Shown one piece after another: positions 47,867 to 56,630 of a stretch of 64,000 bases of DNA. The stretch lies in NCBI RefSeq assembly GCF_024721605.1, contig NZ_CP102630.1, positions 2,131,001 through 2,195,000 of the forward strand. The letters run 5' to 3'. How positions within the stretch are numbered: position 1 is the stretch's first letter; every line of letters begins with the position of its first letter. The notes beneath the pieces were generated by a model. That model had not been told where the DNA came from. It saw nothing but the letters and a program-made list of their open reading frames with translations, and made no database searches. The position numbers were made by a program, and so were the translations under genes. Source of the stretch: Sphingomicrobium flavum. GTDB taxonomy: Bacteria; Pseudomonadota; Alphaproteobacteria; Sphingomonadales; Sphingomonadaceae.

Positions 47867-49093
47867 CTAGGCTCCGATCAGGGTCTGGAGTTGGAGGATG
47901 GGCATCAGGATCGACAGCACGATGGCGGCGACCACCGCCCCCATGATGATGATGATGGCGGGCTCGAGCAGCGAGAGGACGCTGCTGGTAAAGGTGTCGA
48001 ACTCGCGCTCGAGATAGTCTGCGGCCTGGCCGAGCATGGGGCCAAGCTGGCCCGCACTCTCGCCCGAGGCGGCGAGATGGACGAGCAAGGGCGGGAAGAG
48101 CCCCGACCGCTTTAAGGCGCCCGACAGGCTGCCGCCACCGCGAATCTCGACCACCATCTGCTCGATCGCGGCGCGCTGGGCGCGGTTCTTGACCGTGGGC
48201 GCGGTGAGCTTGAGCCCCTCGACCAACGGCAGGCGGCTATCGACCATGGTTGCGAGCGTGCGCGCGGTCCGCGCGGCGTTCAGATCGCGCAGCAGGCGGC
48301 CGAACAGCGGCACCTTCAACAGGAAGGCATCGAAGCGCAGCCGGAAAGATTCGCGGCGCAGCGCCACGATGAAGCCGGCAATACTAATCCCGATCAGCGC
48401 CAGCAGCGCCCACCACCAACTGGCCAGGAAATCGGATATGGCGATGACGATGCGGGTGATCAGCGGCAATTGCTGGCCGACATCCTCGAATTGTTCGACC
48501 ACCTTGGGGACGACTGCGATCATCAGTGCCGCGACCACGCCGATGGCGACCAGCGTTAGCACGGCGGGATAGGCCAGGGCGCTGATCAATTTGCCGCGCA
48601 TCTGCGCCTGGCGCTCCATCAGGGCGGCGAGGCGCTGGAGCTGGTCGGGCAGCGTGCCCGAACGTTCGCCAGCGCCGATCATGGCGCGGTAGAGCGGATC
48701 GAAACTTTGCGGCTCGCGGCCCATCGCATCGGCGAGGCGGCGGCCTTCGACCACACCGTCGGCGACACGGTTGACGATGGCTCGGGCCTCGTCCTTTTCG
48801 CTCTGCCGCGCGATGGTGCGCAGCGCTTCCTCGATCGGGGAGACCTTGATGAGGGTGGCGAGCTGGCGGGTGAAGAGCGTGCGTTGCTTGGCCGTGAATC
48901 TGGACGCGCGGGCGAAGAGCGATGGCCGCTCGCCCGCCGGCTTGCTCACGATTGAAACGGGGGCGACGCTGACTGGCAACCATTCCTTGGCGGTCAGCTT
49001 GGCGCGCGCGGCATCATTATCCGCAGCGGCAATCTTGCCACGCTTCTCGCGGCCCTGGGGATCGACCGCCAGATAGGCAAAATCAGGCGGCAT
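47867..49093 (-). CDS. gspF: Type II secretion inner-membrane protein F
   Basis: The 408-residue platform protein has two GspF domains (about residues 75-195 and 280-400), each followed by membrane helices, with three helices in total. Landmarks are TRQLATLIKVSPIEEALR, GAGERSGTLPDQLQRLA and ASGESAGQLGPMLGQAADY. ATG at 49093 sits directly behind a GAGGAAGAGGAAG ribosome-binding site and overlaps gspE by 11 bases; upstream in-frame ATGs lie deeper inside gspE. Confidence 0.95.
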   Translation of the reverse strand: MPPDFAYLAVDPQGREKRGKIAAADNDAARAKLTAKEWLPVSVAPVSIVSKPAGERPSLFARASRFTAKQRTLFTRQLATLIKVSPIEEALRTIARQSEKDEARAIVNRVADGVVEGRRLADAMGREPQSFDPLYRAMIGAGERSGTLPDQLQRLAALMERQAQMRGKLISALAYPAVLTLVAIGVVAALMIAVVPKVVEQFEDVGQQLPLITRIVIAISDFLASWWWALLALIGISIAGFIVALRRESFRLRFDAFLLKVPLFGRLLRDLNAARTARTLATMVDSRLPLVEGLKLTAPTVKNRAQRAAIEQMVVEIRGGGSLSGALKRSGLFPPLLVHLAASGESAGQLGPMLGQAADYLEREFDTFTSSVLSLLEPAIIIIMGAVVAAIVLSILMPILQLQTLIGA

Positions 49094-50687
49094 CTTCCTC
49101 TTCCTCGCCATGATGGCGCGAAATGCGGATGGCTTCCTCGGCGCTGGTCTCGCCCGAGCGCACCAGCGAGCGGGCGGCCGAGCCAAGGTTAGGCGAATTG
49201 AGGAAGGCGTGGCGCGCGATCACCGCTTCATCGCCGCCATCGGAGATCAGGCGGCGGATGGTGGGATCGACCCGCACGGCTTCGAACACGCCAATGCGCC
49301 CCTTGAAGCCTGTCTTGCCGCATTCATCGCAGCCTACCGCGCGGTAGATGGTTTCGCCCTCGTCAAAGCCGAGCAGCGCTGCCACGCCGCGATCGGCTGC
49401 AACCGGCTCGCGGCAGTTCTGGCACAGGCGCCGCACGAGGCGCTGGGCGATCACCGCGCGCAGCGAGGAGGCGATCAGGAAGGGCTCGATCCGCATGTCG
49501 CGCAGGCGGGTAATCGCGCCGATCGCGTCATTGGTATGGACGGTGGACAGCACGAGGTGACCCGTCAGCGAGGACTGGATGGCGATATCGGCGGTTTCGC
49601 GGTCGCGGATTTCGCCGACCATCACCACGTCGGGATCTTGGCGCAGGATCGCGCGCAGCCCGTTGGCAAAGGTCATGCCGACCTTCGAATCCACCTGTGT
49701 CTGGCCGATGCCGTCAATGGCATATTCGACCGGATCCTCGACGGTGAGGATATTGCGCTCACCATCGTTCAATTGCTGGAGGCAGGCATAGAGCGTCGTC
49801 GTCTTGCCCGAACCGGTCGGCCCGGTGACGAGGATAATGCCGTTGGGTTCGGCCAAGGCTTCGCGCAGCACTTCATCGGCCGCGCCCGACACGCCGAGCA
49901 GGTCGATCGACAGCCCGGCCTGCTCCTTGTCGAGGATACGCATCACGACCCGCTCCCCAGCGCGGCTGGGCAGGGTGGAGACGCGCACGTCCAGCTGCTT
50001 GCCGCCAAGCTTCAGCGAGATGCGTCCATCCTGCGGAATGCGCCGTTCGGCAATGTCGAGGCGGGCCATCACCTTGATACGGCTGACCACCACCGGCGCG
50101 ACGTGAGCGGGCATGCGCAGATGTTCCTTGAGCACACCATCGACGCGAAGGCGCACGATCAAATTCTGCTCATAAGGCTCGATATGGATGTCGGAGACGC
50201 CAAGGCGTACCGCCTCGGCAATGATCCCGTTGATCAGGCGGATGGCGGGGGCATCGTCGGCGCTTTCGAGCAGATCTTCCGCCGTCGGGATGCCGTCGGC
50301 CAGCGCGTCGAGCCCGTCATTGCCGATTTCGCCCGCCAGCCCCTCGCTGCCATCGACCGCATATCGGGCGTGGAGCAATTGGTTGAATTCGCCATCGGGC
50401 ACGAACTGCACATCGAAGCTGCGGTTGAGGTGGCGGCGAACCTCGATCAGCACGGTGGGGTCGGCGCCTTCCTTGACCGCGACGATCAGGCTGCCGTCTG
50501 CGCCCGAACGCATCACCACCCCATGTTCGCGCGCGAAGGCATAGGGAATGTCGAGCAGTTGGGTCAGCGTATGATCGGCAGGCGCCTGGGCATTGAGCTC
50601 GACCTTGGCCTGCTCTTCCTCGCGCCCCAGCTTGAGTTCGCCGGGTTCGTCGATCGGATCCTTGTTGCCGCGTCGGATGATCATCAT
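49083..50687 (-). CDS. gspE: Type II secretion ATPase GspE
   Basis: GspE is the cytoplasmic hexameric ATPase that drives pseudopilus assembly. The 534-residue protein has the N-terminal GspL-binding domain, Walker A GPTGSGKTT, Asp box ILTVEDPVEY, Walker B VGEIRDRETADIA, His box LVLSTVHTNDA and a zinc-binding element with CQNC and CDEC. It overlaps gspD by four bases. Confidence 0.97.
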   Translation of the reverse strand: MMIIRRGNKDPIDEPGELKLGREEEQAKVELNAQAPADHTLTQLLDIPYAFAREHGVVMRSGADGSLIVAVKEGADPTVLIEVRRHLNRSFDVQFVPDGEFNQLLHARYAVDGSEGLAGEIGNDGLDALADGIPTAEDLLESADDAPAIRLINGIIAEAVRLGVSDIHIEPYEQNLIVRLRVDGVLKEHLRMPAHVAPVVVSRIKVMARLDIAERRIPQDGRISLKLGGKQLDVRVSTLPSRAGERVVMRILDKEQAGLSIDLLGVSGAADEVLREALAEPNGIILVTGPTGSGKTTTLYACLQQLNDGERNILTVEDPVEYAIDGIGQTQVDSKVGMTFANGLRAILRQDPDVVMVGEIRDRETADIAIQSSLTGHLVLSTVHTNDAIGAITRLRDMRIEPFLIASSLRAVIAQRLVRRLCQNCREPVAADRGVAALLGFDEGETIYRAVGCDECGKTGFKGRIGVFEAVRVDPTIRRLISDGGDEAVIARHAFLNSPNLGSAARSLVRSGETSAEEAIRISRHHGEEEEDAA

Positions 50688-52819
50688 TGCGAAGTCTCCA
50701 CGATAGCTTGGGGCGCGTAGACCTGGTCGCCCGCGGTCAACGGCTGCGGGGCAGGCGGGATCGCGCCCAGATAGTCGCGCACCAGGCTGTCGATGGTCGG
50801 CTCGACCTCGGGGTTGCGGGCCAGCTGGGCACCGCGAATATAGCCGTAACGCTGCGCGGTCATGGCGGCCGCATCGGCGCGGTCGCGGATGATGCGCGGG
50901 CGGATGAAGACCATGAGATTGGTCTTGGAACGCGAGCGCGAGCGCGATTTGAACAGCTCTCCCAGCACCGGAATATCACCCAGCAGCGGGATCTTCTCGA
51001 TCGTGTTGCGCTCTGCATCGTCGAGCAGCCCGCCAATGGCGATGAGGTCGCCATCATCGACCGTCAGCACCGTCTTGAACTCGCGCTTGTTGATGACAAG
51101 GTCCGAGGAACCGCGCGAGACAGGACCCGCAACGCTGGACACTTCCTGGCGCAGGAACAGCTTGATCGAACCCGATGAATTGACCTGCGGTTTGACGTCG
51201 AGCTGGATACCCACATTCTGCCGTTCCACCGTGCGGAAGGCATTGTCGAAATTGTTGGACAGGGCCTCGCCCGTGGTGACCGGCACTTCCTGCCCGACCA
51301 GCAATTTGGCTTCCTGATTGTCGAGCGTCATGATCGACGGGGTGGACAGGATATTGCTTTCGGTATCGGACTGCACCGCATTCACGATGGCGCCGAAAAT
51401 GCCGTTGCTGCCGATATCGACGATCCCGCCCGCCAGCGCGCCGGTGACACCCAGCACCGACTGGACCGCCACTTCTGTGACGGTATCGCCGAGCGGGCTG
51501 TCGATGGTGGTGGTGACCACGCCATCATCGGTGATGGCGGTTTCGCGGCCGAGCTCGTAATTGGCGGCCGCGCCGCCGATGGCCAGGATGTTGGGCTGTG
51601 CGTTGCTATAGTTGGTCGCGGCAAAACCGCCATTCTGGTCAGCCAGCAGGAACTGGACCCCCAGTTCGCGCGCCGCATTGTCACCGATTTCCACGATAAT
51701 CGCTTCGACGAGCACCTGCTCACGCCGCGTGTCGAGCTGGCGGATGACCTCGCCCAGCTGACGCTGCGCTTGCGCATTGGCGGCGATGATGACCGCGTTT
51801 GTGCCGGGATAGCGCGTGACGACGGCGGGGCCGTAGGCCACGATGCCGGTGGCGCCCCCGCCACCCATTGCGGGCATCGATTGGGTCGCGGGCGGGGATG
51901 CGGGGCCGGCGCCGGTGCCTTCGCCTTCCTGGCCGCGAATGAAGCCCGGCGTGGTGTCGGCAAAACTGGCGGGCTGGCCCACCAGCTGCTGCAGCACGGG
52001 CAGCAATTGTTCGGCATCGGCATGTTCGAGCCAATAGACGCGCACTTCCGATCCGCCCTGCGCGGCCTGGTCGAGTTCGCGCGCGGTGGCGGCCATGCGG
52101 GCGACCGCGCTGGGGTCACCGCGCAGCAGCAGCGCGTTGGAGCTGTCGATTGCGCTGACATTGACGGGCGCGGCAATGCCTTCGCCCTGCGGCCCCATCA
52201 GCTGGCTCAGCGAATTGGCGATTTCGCGCGCGCCACTATTTTGAAGATAGACGATCTCGCTAGCCGTATTGTCGCGGTCGATGCGCTGGAGCAATTGGCG
52301 GATGCGGCCGATATTGTCGGCAAAGTCCACCACCACCAGGCTGTTGGCATTGCGATTGGCGGTGATCGAGCCCTGCGCGGAGATGAGCGGGCGCAGCGTC
52401 TCCACCGTGCCCGTCGCATCGACCGCGCGCAGGCGGAAAATTTCGGTAACGAACTGGTCGCCCGCGACATTGCCGGGGCTGACGCGCGTGGGCTCGGTCG
52501 CGGCGCCGGTTACCGGCTGGATGCGATAGCCGCCCGAAATGGGGATGGCGACAAGGCCGTTTGCGCGCAACGTGGACAGGAACACCTCGAAATATTCCGA
52601 ACGCGACAGCGGCCTCGAGGTGACCACGCTGATCTTCTGGTTGACCCGCCCGTCGACGATGAAGGTCATGCCGGTGACGCGCGAGGCCTCGTCGACAAAG
52701 GCGCGCACATCGGCATCGCGCATGTTGATCATATATTGCGAAAAGGCCGCCTGCGGCATGATGACCGGGGCCGTCGTCATCGCGATGGCCATCAGGAACA
52801 GTCGGGATTTCTTCATCAT
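50684..52819 (-). CDS. gspD: Type II secretion outer-membrane secretin GspD
   Basis: The 711-residue protein has a signal peptide (cleavage near AAFSQ), domains N0 (MINMRDADVRAFVDEASRV), N1, N2 and N3, and a secretin core (VPVTTGEAL, LRQEVSSV, VINKREFKTVLTVDDGDLIAIGGLL, PLLGDIPVLGELF). N3 holds a Gly/Pro-rich insert (about residues 295-325). It forms the outer-membrane channel. No pilotin gene (gspS) or gspA/B is in the cluster. It starts 11 bases after gspC. Confidence 0.97.
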   Translation of the reverse strand: MMKKSRLFLMAIAMTTAPVIMPQAAFSQYMINMRDADVRAFVDEASRVTGMTFIVDGRVNQKISVVTSRPLSRSEYFEVFLSTLRANGLVAIPISGGYRIQPVTGAATEPTRVSPGNVAGDQFVTEIFRLRAVDATGTVETLRPLISAQGSITANRNANSLVVVDFADNIGRIRQLLQRIDRDNTASEIVYLQNSGAREIANSLSQLMGPQGEGIAAPVNVSAIDSSNALLLRGDPSAVARMAATARELDQAAQGGSEVRVYWLEHADAEQLLPVLQQLVGQPASFADTTPGFIRGQEGEGTGAGPASPPATQSMPAMGGGGATGIVAYGPAVVTRYPGTNAVIIAANAQAQRQLGEVIRQLDTRREQVLVEAIIVEIGDNAARELGVQFLLADQNGGFAATNYSNAQPNILAIGGAAANYELGRETAITDDGVVTTTIDSPLGDTVTEVAVQSVLGVTGALAGGIVDIGSNGIFGAIVNAVQSDTESNILSTPSIMTLDNQEAKLLVGQEVPVTTGEALSNNFDNAFRTVERQNVGIQLDVKPQVNSSGSIKLFLRQEVSSVAGPVSRGSSDLVINKREFKTVLTVDDGDLIAIGGLLDDAERNTIEKIPLLGDIPVLGELFKSRSRSRSKTNLMVFIRPRIIRDRADAAAMTAQRYGYIRGAQLARNPEVEPTIDSLVRDYLGAIPPAPQPLTAGDQVYAPQAIVETSQ

Positions 52820-52830
52820 GCGAAACTCTT

Positions 52831-53670
52831 TCAGAAGGTCAGTGCGATGGGCAGGCGGTTCGAGCCGCGCTCCACGGTAAGGGTCAGGCGGGCGCCGGGG
52901 CGCAATTCCCGGCGCAACATGTCAATATCGGTGCTGCTGGTGACGGAAATGCCGTTGATCTCCACCACGATATCGCCGGGTGAAAGTCCGGTCGCCTCGA
53001 ACAGGGCGCGATTGGTGCCGGGGGTCAGGCGAATGCCGGTCACTTCATTGCCGCGCATGCGCGGGGTGATATTGAAGGCCTGGGACGGATCGGTGCCTTC
53101 GGGGATCAGCGTGCCGGGGCCAGACACCTCGCGCGCGGCGTCCTCGGCCGGCATGCTTTCGTCAAGATAGAGCCGCTCGCGGATCCCGCCGCGATCGATC
53201 ACGATATGGGTGAAGGTGACTTCGGCAAGGCTGGCGCCAGGCAGGATTTCCTCGCCCACGCCAATGCTCTGCTGGGTCCCATCGGGCAGCCCGACGATGG
53301 CGCTGCCCCCGCCAGAGGCCTGGTTCACCGTCACCCCGAACAGTTCGATATCGAGGCTGGTGACCGCATTGCTGTCGATCACCGTGGTGGTGCCGCCAAA
53401 GGGATTAGCGGTGGCCAGCACATTGGATCGCTCGGCAGCGGACAGCAGGCGCGGCGCGGGCGGGCGCCAATCGCCCACCGGGCCGATCGGCGTCACTGCG
53501 GTCCAGATCAGGCGGGCCAGCAGCAATGCCAGCATGGCCAGCAGCACGGCGCGCGCCAGCAAATGCAGCTGGGCCGCACCCAGCCTGTCACGCCACCATG
53601 GGCGCTGCAAAATTCCGAACCGATTCTGAATCGTTCCTGCCTCCCGGTACCACAGGCTTGGTAGCAGCAC
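52831..53670 (-). CDS. gspC: Type II secretion protein C
   Basis: The 279-residue bitopic protein links the inner platform to the secretin. It has one membrane helix (about residues 38-60), an HR domain (NPFGG...LDIELFGVTVN...VGLPDGTQQSIGVGEEIL...) and a C-terminal PDZ domain (TGLSPGDIVVEINGISVTS). The first gene of the gsp operon. The frame's first start is a GTG at 53670 with no clear ribosome-binding site, so the true start could be one of several downstream TTG/GTG codons. Confidence 0.92.
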   Translation of the reverse strand: MLLPSLWYREAGTIQNRFGILQRPWWRDRLGAAQLHLLARAVLLAMLALLLARLIWTAVTPIGPVGDWRPPAPRLLSAAERSNVLATANPFGGTTTVIDSNAVTSLDIELFGVTVNQASGGGSAIVGLPDGTQQSIGVGEEILPGASLAEVTFTHIVIDRGGIRERLYLDESMPAEDAAREVSGPGTLIPEGTDPSQAFNITPRMRGNEVTGIRLTPGTNRALFEATGLSPGDIVVEINGISVTSSTDIDMLRRELRPGARLTLTVERGSNRLPIALTF

Positions 53671-53694
53671 ATGACGATTGCGCGACTCTTTTAT

Positions 53695-53738
53695 TACAAA
53701 AATATTGCAGCCAGTCCGTGGGTGTGGACTGGCTGCAA
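53695..53738 (-). terminator. Rho-independent terminator between a TonB receptor gene and gspC
   Basis: TTGCAGCCAGTCC and GGACTGGCTGCAA form a perfect 13-bp stem with an 8-base loop, followed on the minus strand by TATTTTTG. It begins about 23 bases after the receptor's stop and ends about 25 bases before gspC. Confidence 0.88.
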
Positions 53739-53760
53739 CAAATTGACATTAAAGAGGAAT

Positions 53761-56547
53761 TTACAGCGTTGCGGTGAGCGACAGGTTGAAGGTCCGTCCG
53801 CGATCATAGCGGTTGATGATCAACTCGCTGCCATTGAGTTCCTGCACTTCCTCATAGCGCGTGCCGAGCAGGTTGCGCGCTTCGGCCTTCATTTCAAGCT
53901 CGGTTCCGCCCAGCGTAAAACCTTCGCGCCAGATGAAGTCCAGCTGCACGCCAGGCTTCTCGATGAAGTCGGGCGTGAGGTTGGGGCCGCGATTGGTCGC
54001 GCGGTCGCTGGCATAGGTCAGCGCAAAGGTCTGCTGCGACAAGCGGTCTTCATGCTCCAGCCCGAATTGCAGGTTGAGCAGATGCTCCGACTGGCCGGTC
54101 AGGCGCAGATCGCGGGTGGTGTCGAAGACCAGGGTCGCGTCGATGGGATTGGGCTGCGAAGTGAAGCTGATCGTGGTGTCGCCCGGCTCCACCTTCACCT
54201 TGGACTGGGTGTAGGTGTAGTTGGTGATCAACGTCAGGCGGCGCGCGCTCAGGGCGTCGCCCTTAACGCCCCAGTCGGCCAACGGGAAATATTTGCGGAA
54301 TTCCAGTTCGGCGCCCAGCAGTTCGGCGCGCGGGGCATTGGCAAAGCTGGTCACCAGCGAGGAGCCGATATTGACCGCGGTCGCCTCGATCGGGTTTTTG
54401 ATATCCTTGTAGAATGCGGCGACGCTCAGGATCTGGTCGCGCCCGAAATAATATTCGTAGCGCGCGTCAAGGTTGAGGATCTCGCTATCGACCAGAAACT
54501 GGTTGCCGAAGAAGGTGCGCTGGCTTTCCGTATCCGAATAAGGCTGGGGGGCCAGTTCGCGGAATTGCGGGCGCGCGATGGTTTTGGAAGCCGACAGGCG
54601 CACCTGCATATCGTCGGCGAAATTCCAGGTCAGCGTGCCTGCGGGCAGCCAGTAATCATTGGCCAGGACGCTGGCATCGGCCGCCGGCTGGCCGAACAGG
54701 ATGCGCGGCGTGACGCTCTGCTCGGCATCCTCGTAGCGCACCCCCATGTTGAGGGTGACGCCGTCGAGCGGCTCGAGCTCGGCCATCACATAACCGGCAT
54801 TGACCGTGAGGCCTGCGTCATAGGCCGCCGAACCCAGGCCACCCGTCGTTTCGCGCAGCAGCACGTCGTAGGTGTAGACGTTATAGTCGCTCAGCAGATA
54901 ATCGATCCGCTCCTGCGCGACCCCCAGGTTCAGGGCCTGGTTGGGGAAGAATTCAAAATCGCGGCGGATGGCCGAACGCTCATTGTCGGTATAGGCATAG
55001 CCCCCCGACAGCAGGATCGGGATGCCCGTCGGCAGGTCGTAAGCGACGTCGACCGCGCCATACCACAGTTCATCGTCCAGCTCGGAGAAACTGAGCCCCG
55101 CCGACTGGCCGGGCGAGCGCAGATTGTTGACATAGTCCTGCGCCGCTTCATCGAAGGCATAGCTATATTTGCGCTCATAGGGCGCGTCGCGGCGGGTCTT
55201 GGCATAGGCACCGCGAAGGTCGAGCGAAAAGGCACCGAATTCAAATTCGCCGACCGCCTGCGCGTCATAAAGCTCGCGTTCGAACCAGCTGGTCGATCCG
55301 AGCTGGAGCGTCTCGTCGGGCCGCGAGGTGGAGGGCGAGACGGTATCGAAGCTGTTGCCGATCGAGGCGCGCGCTTCCTTGAGCGTGTCGCGGATATAGA
55401 CGCCGGTCAGGCGCAGCTTGTGATCGTCGAGCTTGAAGGTCAGGCTGCCCAAGCCATTCAGCACAACGCGGTTCTGGGTCGCCAGATAGTCGAAATCCGA
55501 AGAGGCGATCAGCTGCGCATCGGGATCGCCCGGTGCGCCGGTGCGGGTGCCCGCCTGCTGGATTCCGCCGCGGGTGCGCCAGCTGTTGGAGAGGCCGCCC
55601 ACCGCGATCAGGCCGATGTCGAGATTGCCGGCCGCAATGTTGGCGCCGAAGCCTACATCGCCCGACAGGTTGACCGGGACATCGTTGGTCGACTGGATCA
55701 GGTTGGTCGAAGCATTGTCGAGGCTGGCCGTGATGGCGCGCATTTCGTCGATGGAGAAGGTCGCCCCCTCGACGATGCGCTCACCCGTGGCGAATGCGCT
55801 GGCGAGCGGCGCGGGCAGGTCACGCGTGCCATCGTCGAAGCCGAGCCAGTCGGTATCGCCGCCATAATAGGTATAGCCAAGGTTGAGGCTGGTTTCAGTA
55901 TCGACCCCGATCCCGGCGCCGATCGAGAAGAAGCCCTTCTCGGGCGCCGAGCGAGTGGTGAGGTTGATGACCCCGCCGCCAAATTCACCCGGATAGTTGG
56001 CCGAATAGCTTTTCTGCACCACGGTCGAAGCGATAATCGAGGTGGGAAAGAGATCGAGCGGTACCACGCGGCGCAGCGGTTCGGGGCTGGGAATGGGGGT
56101 GCCGTTCAACAGCGCCGCCGAATAGCGTTCGCCAAGCCCGCGCACATAGACGAAGCGCCCGCCGACGACCGATAGACCGGTGACGCGGGTCAGTGCGCCG
56201 GCAATATCGCCATCGCCGGTGCGCGCAATATCTTCGGCCGACAGGACCGAGACGACTTCGGGGGTGGACCGGATGGGATCAGGGATGAAGCGTCCGCGAA
56301 TGACGATGGCATCATTGCCTCCACCCGCGCCGGGGCCGGAAATTTCCACTTCGCCTGGGGCGGGCTCGGCATCGGCTGCGCCGGGCGTGGCGACATCGGC
56401 CGTCTGCTCTTTCTGGTTGGGATCCTGTTCGTTGCCGACCTGGCTGGCCGACGGGGAAGAGGGCGGGGTCGCCTGCGCGAAGGCGTGGCCGGGGGCGAGC
56501 AGCGCGGTGGTACCCAGAAGGGCGGCGAGCAGATGGGCGTTGGTCAT
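53761..56547 (-). CDS. TonB-dependent receptor next to the T2SS operon
   Basis: The 928-residue receptor has a signal peptide (cleavage after GHAFA), a Pro/Glu-rich spacer of about 60 residues, the plug domain (DAIVIRGRFIPDP, SVLSAEDIARTGDGDIAGALTRVTGLSVVGGRFVYVRGL split over residues 100-160), PSPEPLRRVVPLDLFPTSII and a 22-strand barrel ending YDRGRTFNLSLTATL. It follows the beta-helix lipoprotein gene on the same strand after 83 bases holding a hairpin. The ligand is not predicted by sequence; the neighbouring OprP-like porin hints at phosphate or a phosphorylated compound. Confidence 0.92.
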   Translation of the reverse strand: MTNAHLLAALLGTTALLAPGHAFAQATPPSSPSASQVGNEQDPNQKEQTADVATPGAADAEPAPGEVEISGPGAGGGNDAIVIRGRFIPDPIRSTPEVVSVLSAEDIARTGDGDIAGALTRVTGLSVVGGRFVYVRGLGERYSAALLNGTPIPSPEPLRRVVPLDLFPTSIIASTVVQKSYSANYPGEFGGGVINLTTRSAPEKGFFSIGAGIGVDTETSLNLGYTYYGGDTDWLGFDDGTRDLPAPLASAFATGERIVEGATFSIDEMRAITASLDNASTNLIQSTNDVPVNLSGDVGFGANIAAGNLDIGLIAVGGLSNSWRTRGGIQQAGTRTGAPGDPDAQLIASSDFDYLATQNRVVLNGLGSLTFKLDDHKLRLTGVYIRDTLKEARASIGNSFDTVSPSTSRPDETLQLGSTSWFERELYDAQAVGEFEFGAFSLDLRGAYAKTRRDAPYERKYSYAFDEAAQDYVNNLRSPGQSAGLSFSELDDELWYGAVDVAYDLPTGIPILLSGGYAYTDNERSAIRRDFEFFPNQALNLGVAQERIDYLLSDYNVYTYDVLLRETTGGLGSAAYDAGLTVNAGYVMAELEPLDGVTLNMGVRYEDAEQSVTPRILFGQPAADASVLANDYWLPAGTLTWNFADDMQVRLSASKTIARPQFRELAPQPYSDTESQRTFFGNQFLVDSEILNLDARYEYYFGRDQILSVAAFYKDIKNPIEATAVNIGSSLVTSFANAPRAELLGAELEFRKYFPLADWGVKGDALSARRLTLITNYTYTQSKVKVEPGDTTISFTSQPNPIDATLVFDTTRDLRLTGQSEHLLNLQFGLEHEDRLSQQTFALTYASDRATNRGPNLTPDFIEKPGVQLDFIWREGFTLGGTELEMKAEARNLLGTRYEEVQELNGSELIINRYDRGRTFNLSLTATL

Positions 56548-56577
56548 GATGATGATCCGTCGTCTTGATTGTGAGGA

Positions 56578-56609
56578 GGGAGCGACGGCTTTTCCGTGCC
56601 GCCGCTCCC
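56578..56609 (-). promoter_or_regulatory. Intercistronic hairpin between lipoprotein and TonB-receptor genes
   Basis: A 12-bp stem (on the minus strand GGGAGCGGCGGC with GCCGTCGCTCCC, one G-U pair) with an 8-base loop lies 22 bases after the lipoprotein stop. No U-run follows, so it is more likely an mRNA-stabilising or processing element than a full terminator. Confidence 0.55.
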
Positions 56610-56630
56610 CAGTCATTAAGGCAGCGGCGA

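Noticed and set aside
53671..56175. Open frame of over 800 codons on the plus strand opposite the TonB receptor.
   Set aside because: It follows the third-position bias of the receptor gene; the receptor on the minus strand has full family structure.
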